Shown here: positions 6,295 through 7,382 of the stretch, one piece after another
Layout: each line of letters begins with the position of its first letter
Numbering within the stretch: the stretch's first letter is position 1
Origin: Candidatus Thiosymbion ectosymbiont of Robbea hypermnestra
Lineage (GTDB): Bacteria > Pseudomonadota > Gammaproteobacteria > Chromatiales > Chromatiaceae
DNA: 7,382 bases
NCBI GenBank assembly: GCA_020443945.1
Contig: JAIZWN010000053.1
Coordinates: 1 to 7,382, forward strand
Direction: 5' to 3'
Made by a program: the position numbers and the translations under genes
The notes under the pieces: model-generated
What the model saw: only the letters and a program-made list of their open reading frames with translations
What the model was told of the DNA's origin: nothing
Databases searched by the model: none

Positions 6295-6324
6295 GTAGGG
6301 CGGGAAAGCATAGCGCATCCCGCC
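6295..6324 (+). repeat. palindromic REP-like repeat, copy 3
   Basis: This is 28/30 identical to 4250-4279. The arms GGCGGGA and TCCCGCC pair perfectly over 7 bp, with an internal GCA/CGC region around a TAG loop. It overlaps by 3 bases a smaller inverted repeat, GCCGCG and CGCGGC (6322-6327 and 6333-6338). It lies in the divergent spacer between the protease gene and rnpB. Confidence 0.75.
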
Positions 6325-6348
6325 GCGGAAAACGCGGCCCATTCCGAT

Positions 6349-6390
6349 GGCGGGAAAGCGCCGCGATACCGCAGCGCTTTCCCGCCCTGC
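6349..6390 (-). repeat. long hairpin, inverted partner of the REP-like repeat
   Basis: GGCGGGAAAGCGC and GCGCTTTCCCGCC are a perfect 13-bp inverted repeat (6349-6361 and 6374-6386). One C/A mismatch and a further GCG/CGC stem close an ATAC loop, giving 16 paired bases in all. Bases 6376-6390 read on the minus strand as GCAGGGCGGGAAAGC, 14 of 15 identical to the start of copy 3. The two therefore face each other across about 66 bp, like the paired palindromes in E. coli BIMEs. No T-run follows on either strand, so it is not a standard terminator. Confidence 0.65.
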
Positions 6391-6445
6391 GTGTCTCATA
6401 ACCGATTGTTATCCTTTTTCTCCGGAGTGCGCTCGTCTCATGGAG

Positions 6446-6451
6446 TAAACT
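6446..6451 (+). promoter_or_regulatory. putative -10 element of rnpB
   Basis: TAAACT ends 7 bases before the expected 5' end of RNase P RNA at 6459, the right spacing for a sigma-70 -10 box. No good -35 hexamer is seen 16-18 bases upstream. Confidence 0.4.
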
Positions 6452-6458
6452 GGGGGCT

Positions 6459-6832
6459 GGGAGTCGGCCGGGCAGTCGCTCCCGCGGCCTTGTCGCGGGG
6501 GAGGAAAGTCCGGGCTCCGCAGGGCAGGGTGCCAGGTAACGCCTGGGGGGCGCGAGTCCACGGAAAGTGCCACAGAAAACATACCGCCTAAATCCGCTTC
6601 CGGCGGATCGGTAAGGGTGAAATGGTGCGGTAAGAGCGCACCGCGCCGGTGGCAACATCGGCGGCAGGGTAAACCCCACCCGGAGCAAGACCAAATAGGG
6701 GAACAAGCGGCCTCGAGTCGCGACGTGCGGCCCGCACGGGTTCCCGGGTAGGTCGCTCGAGGTGCACGGCGACGTGCATCCCAGATGGATGGCTGTCCAC
6801 GACAGAACCCGGCTTACAGGCCGGCTCCCACC
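6459..6832 (+). ncRNA. rnpB: RNase P RNA, bacterial class A
   Basis: This is the catalytic RNA of RNase P, which removes 5' leaders from pre-tRNAs together with the RnpA protein. It closely follows E. coli M1 RNA. GAGGAAAGTCCGGGCTCC at 6501-6518 is the 5' strand of P4 and conserved region I. GGTGCCAGGTAACGCCTGG is near 6528-6546. AGGGTGAAATGGTGCGGTAA followed by GAGCGCACCGC is at about 6614-6644. GGTAAACCCCACCCGGAGCA and the following AGACCAAATAGGGG span about 6668-6701. ACAGAACCCGGCTTACAGG is at about 6802-6820. The ends pair to form P1: GGGAGTCGGCC (6459-6469) with GGCCGGCTCCC (6819-6829), 11 bp with one wobble. The length of about 374 nt is close to the 377 of E. coli. CTCCCGCG/CGCGGGGGAG near 6478-6503 forms P3. 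The mature 3' end is set from P1 and could extend a few bases. No intrinsic terminator is visible before the puuE stop. Confidence 0.97.
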
Positions 6833-6845
6833 TCCGGCTGTCGGA

Positions 6846-7382
6846 TCAGGTCGCGACTACCTCCGAGCGGACCGGGTGTTCGGCGATCCAATGGCGGGCA
6901 ATCTCTTCGCGCCGGCAGATCCACGTTCGGTCCCAGCTCTGCACATAGTCAAGAAACCGCGCCAGCGCCATCGCCCGGGCGGGATGACCACTGATGCGCC
7001 CATGCAATCCGACGCTCATCATCTTGGGGCAGTGCTCGCCTTCCCGCCACAGGAGGTCGAAGGCATCTTTCAAGAGCTGGAAAAAGTCGTCCCCACAGGC
7101 AAGACCGTTCGGGAACAGATACCGGGCGTCGTTGTTGACCAAGGTGTAGGGAATCACCAGATGCGGCGGGGAGCCGGCGAGCCAGTAGGGCAGATCGTCG
7201 TTGTAGGCGTCCGAGTCGTAGAGAAATCCGCCCTCCTCGCGCAGCAGACGGCGGGTGTTGGGACTGACCCGCCCGGTGTACCAACCCACGGGGCGTTTGC
7301 CGCACAACCCCGCGATGGTCTCGATGGTGCGGCGGATGTGCTCGCGTTCCGCGTCTTCGGGTATCTCGCGGTAGTCGAGCCA
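6846..7382 (-). CDS. puuE: PuuE-type allantoinase, C-terminal part (cut by the window end)
   Basis: These are the last 178 residues of a polysaccharide-deacetylase-fold enzyme of the PuuE group, which opens the allantoin ring to allantoate without needing a metal, as part of purine (urate) breakdown. The reading frame is open to the window edge: WLDYREIPEDAEREHIRRTI, then ETIAGLCGKRPVGWYTGRVS. Further hallmarks are EEGGFLYDSDAYNDDLPYW, PPHLVIPYTLVNNDARYLFP, PKMMSVGLHGRISGHPARA and the ending LDYVQSWDRTWICRREEIAR plus HWIAEHP. The full family length is about 300 residues, so the N-terminal 120 or so lie to the right of the window. An ATG at 7307 inside the frame is an internal methionine, not the start. 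The gene ends only about 14 bp past the rnpB 3' end and converges with it. The name is shared with an unrelated E. coli aminotransferase. A less specific chitin-deacetylase-like label is the main alternative. Confidence 0.88.
   Translation of the reverse strand, partial: WLDYREIPEDAEREHIRRTIETIAGLCGKRPVGWYTGRVSPNTRRLLREEGGFLYDSDAYNDDLPYWLAGSPPHLVIPYTLVNNDARYLFPNGLACGDDFFQLLKDAFDLLWREGEHCPKMMSVGLHGRISGHPARAMALARFLDYVQSWDRTWICRREEIARHWIAEHPVRSEVVAT

Noticed and set aside
6278..6706. 142-residue minus-strand open frame across the rnpB 5' half
   Set aside because: It overlaps a structured RNA gene identified with very high confidence and has no protein-family features.

Overview
The window looks like chromosomal DNA from a GC-rich gammaproteobacterium. 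The evidence is a ParC and a Ppx very close in sequence to the enterobacterial proteins, an rnpB of the ancestral (class A) bacterial type, a LoiP/YcaL-like M48 lipoprotein, and small GC-rich palindromic intergenic repeats. The species cannot be read from the sequence. Nothing resembles a phage, plasmid backbone or CRISPR array.

Layout. 1-163: non-coding left edge, possibly the end of a repeat element. 164-1684 (minus): ppx, exopolyphosphatase. 1794-4043 (minus): parC, topoisomerase IV subunit A, transcribed toward ppx. 4059-4642: a gene-poor accessory patch of about 580 bp. It holds palindromic repeats of a family that recurs near 6300, a decayed antitoxin of the addiction-module-component type with a one-base frameshift, and a roughly 150-bp segment bounded by imperfect inverted repeats. 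4643-5312 (plus): an apparently intact vapBC toxin-antitoxin pair. 5384-6202 (minus): a lipoprotein M48 zinc metalloprotease. 6203-6458: divergent spacer with a pair of oppositely oriented palindromes and an rnpB -10 element. 6459-6832 (plus): rnpB, RNase P RNA. 6846-7382 (minus): the C-terminal part of a PuuE-type allantoinase, cut by the window end and converging on rnpB.

The conserved genes (ppx, parC, M48 protease, rnpB, puuE) are unrelated housekeeping functions that happen to be neighbours. The accessory material lies in the spaces between them. The best candidates for something undescribed are the palindrome family (three clear copies, one half-related hairpin and one weaker relative), the frameshifted antitoxin relic about 300 bp upstream of a live TA pair, and the inverted-repeat-bounded segment ending 20 bp before vapB. 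I see no convincing new multi-gene system.
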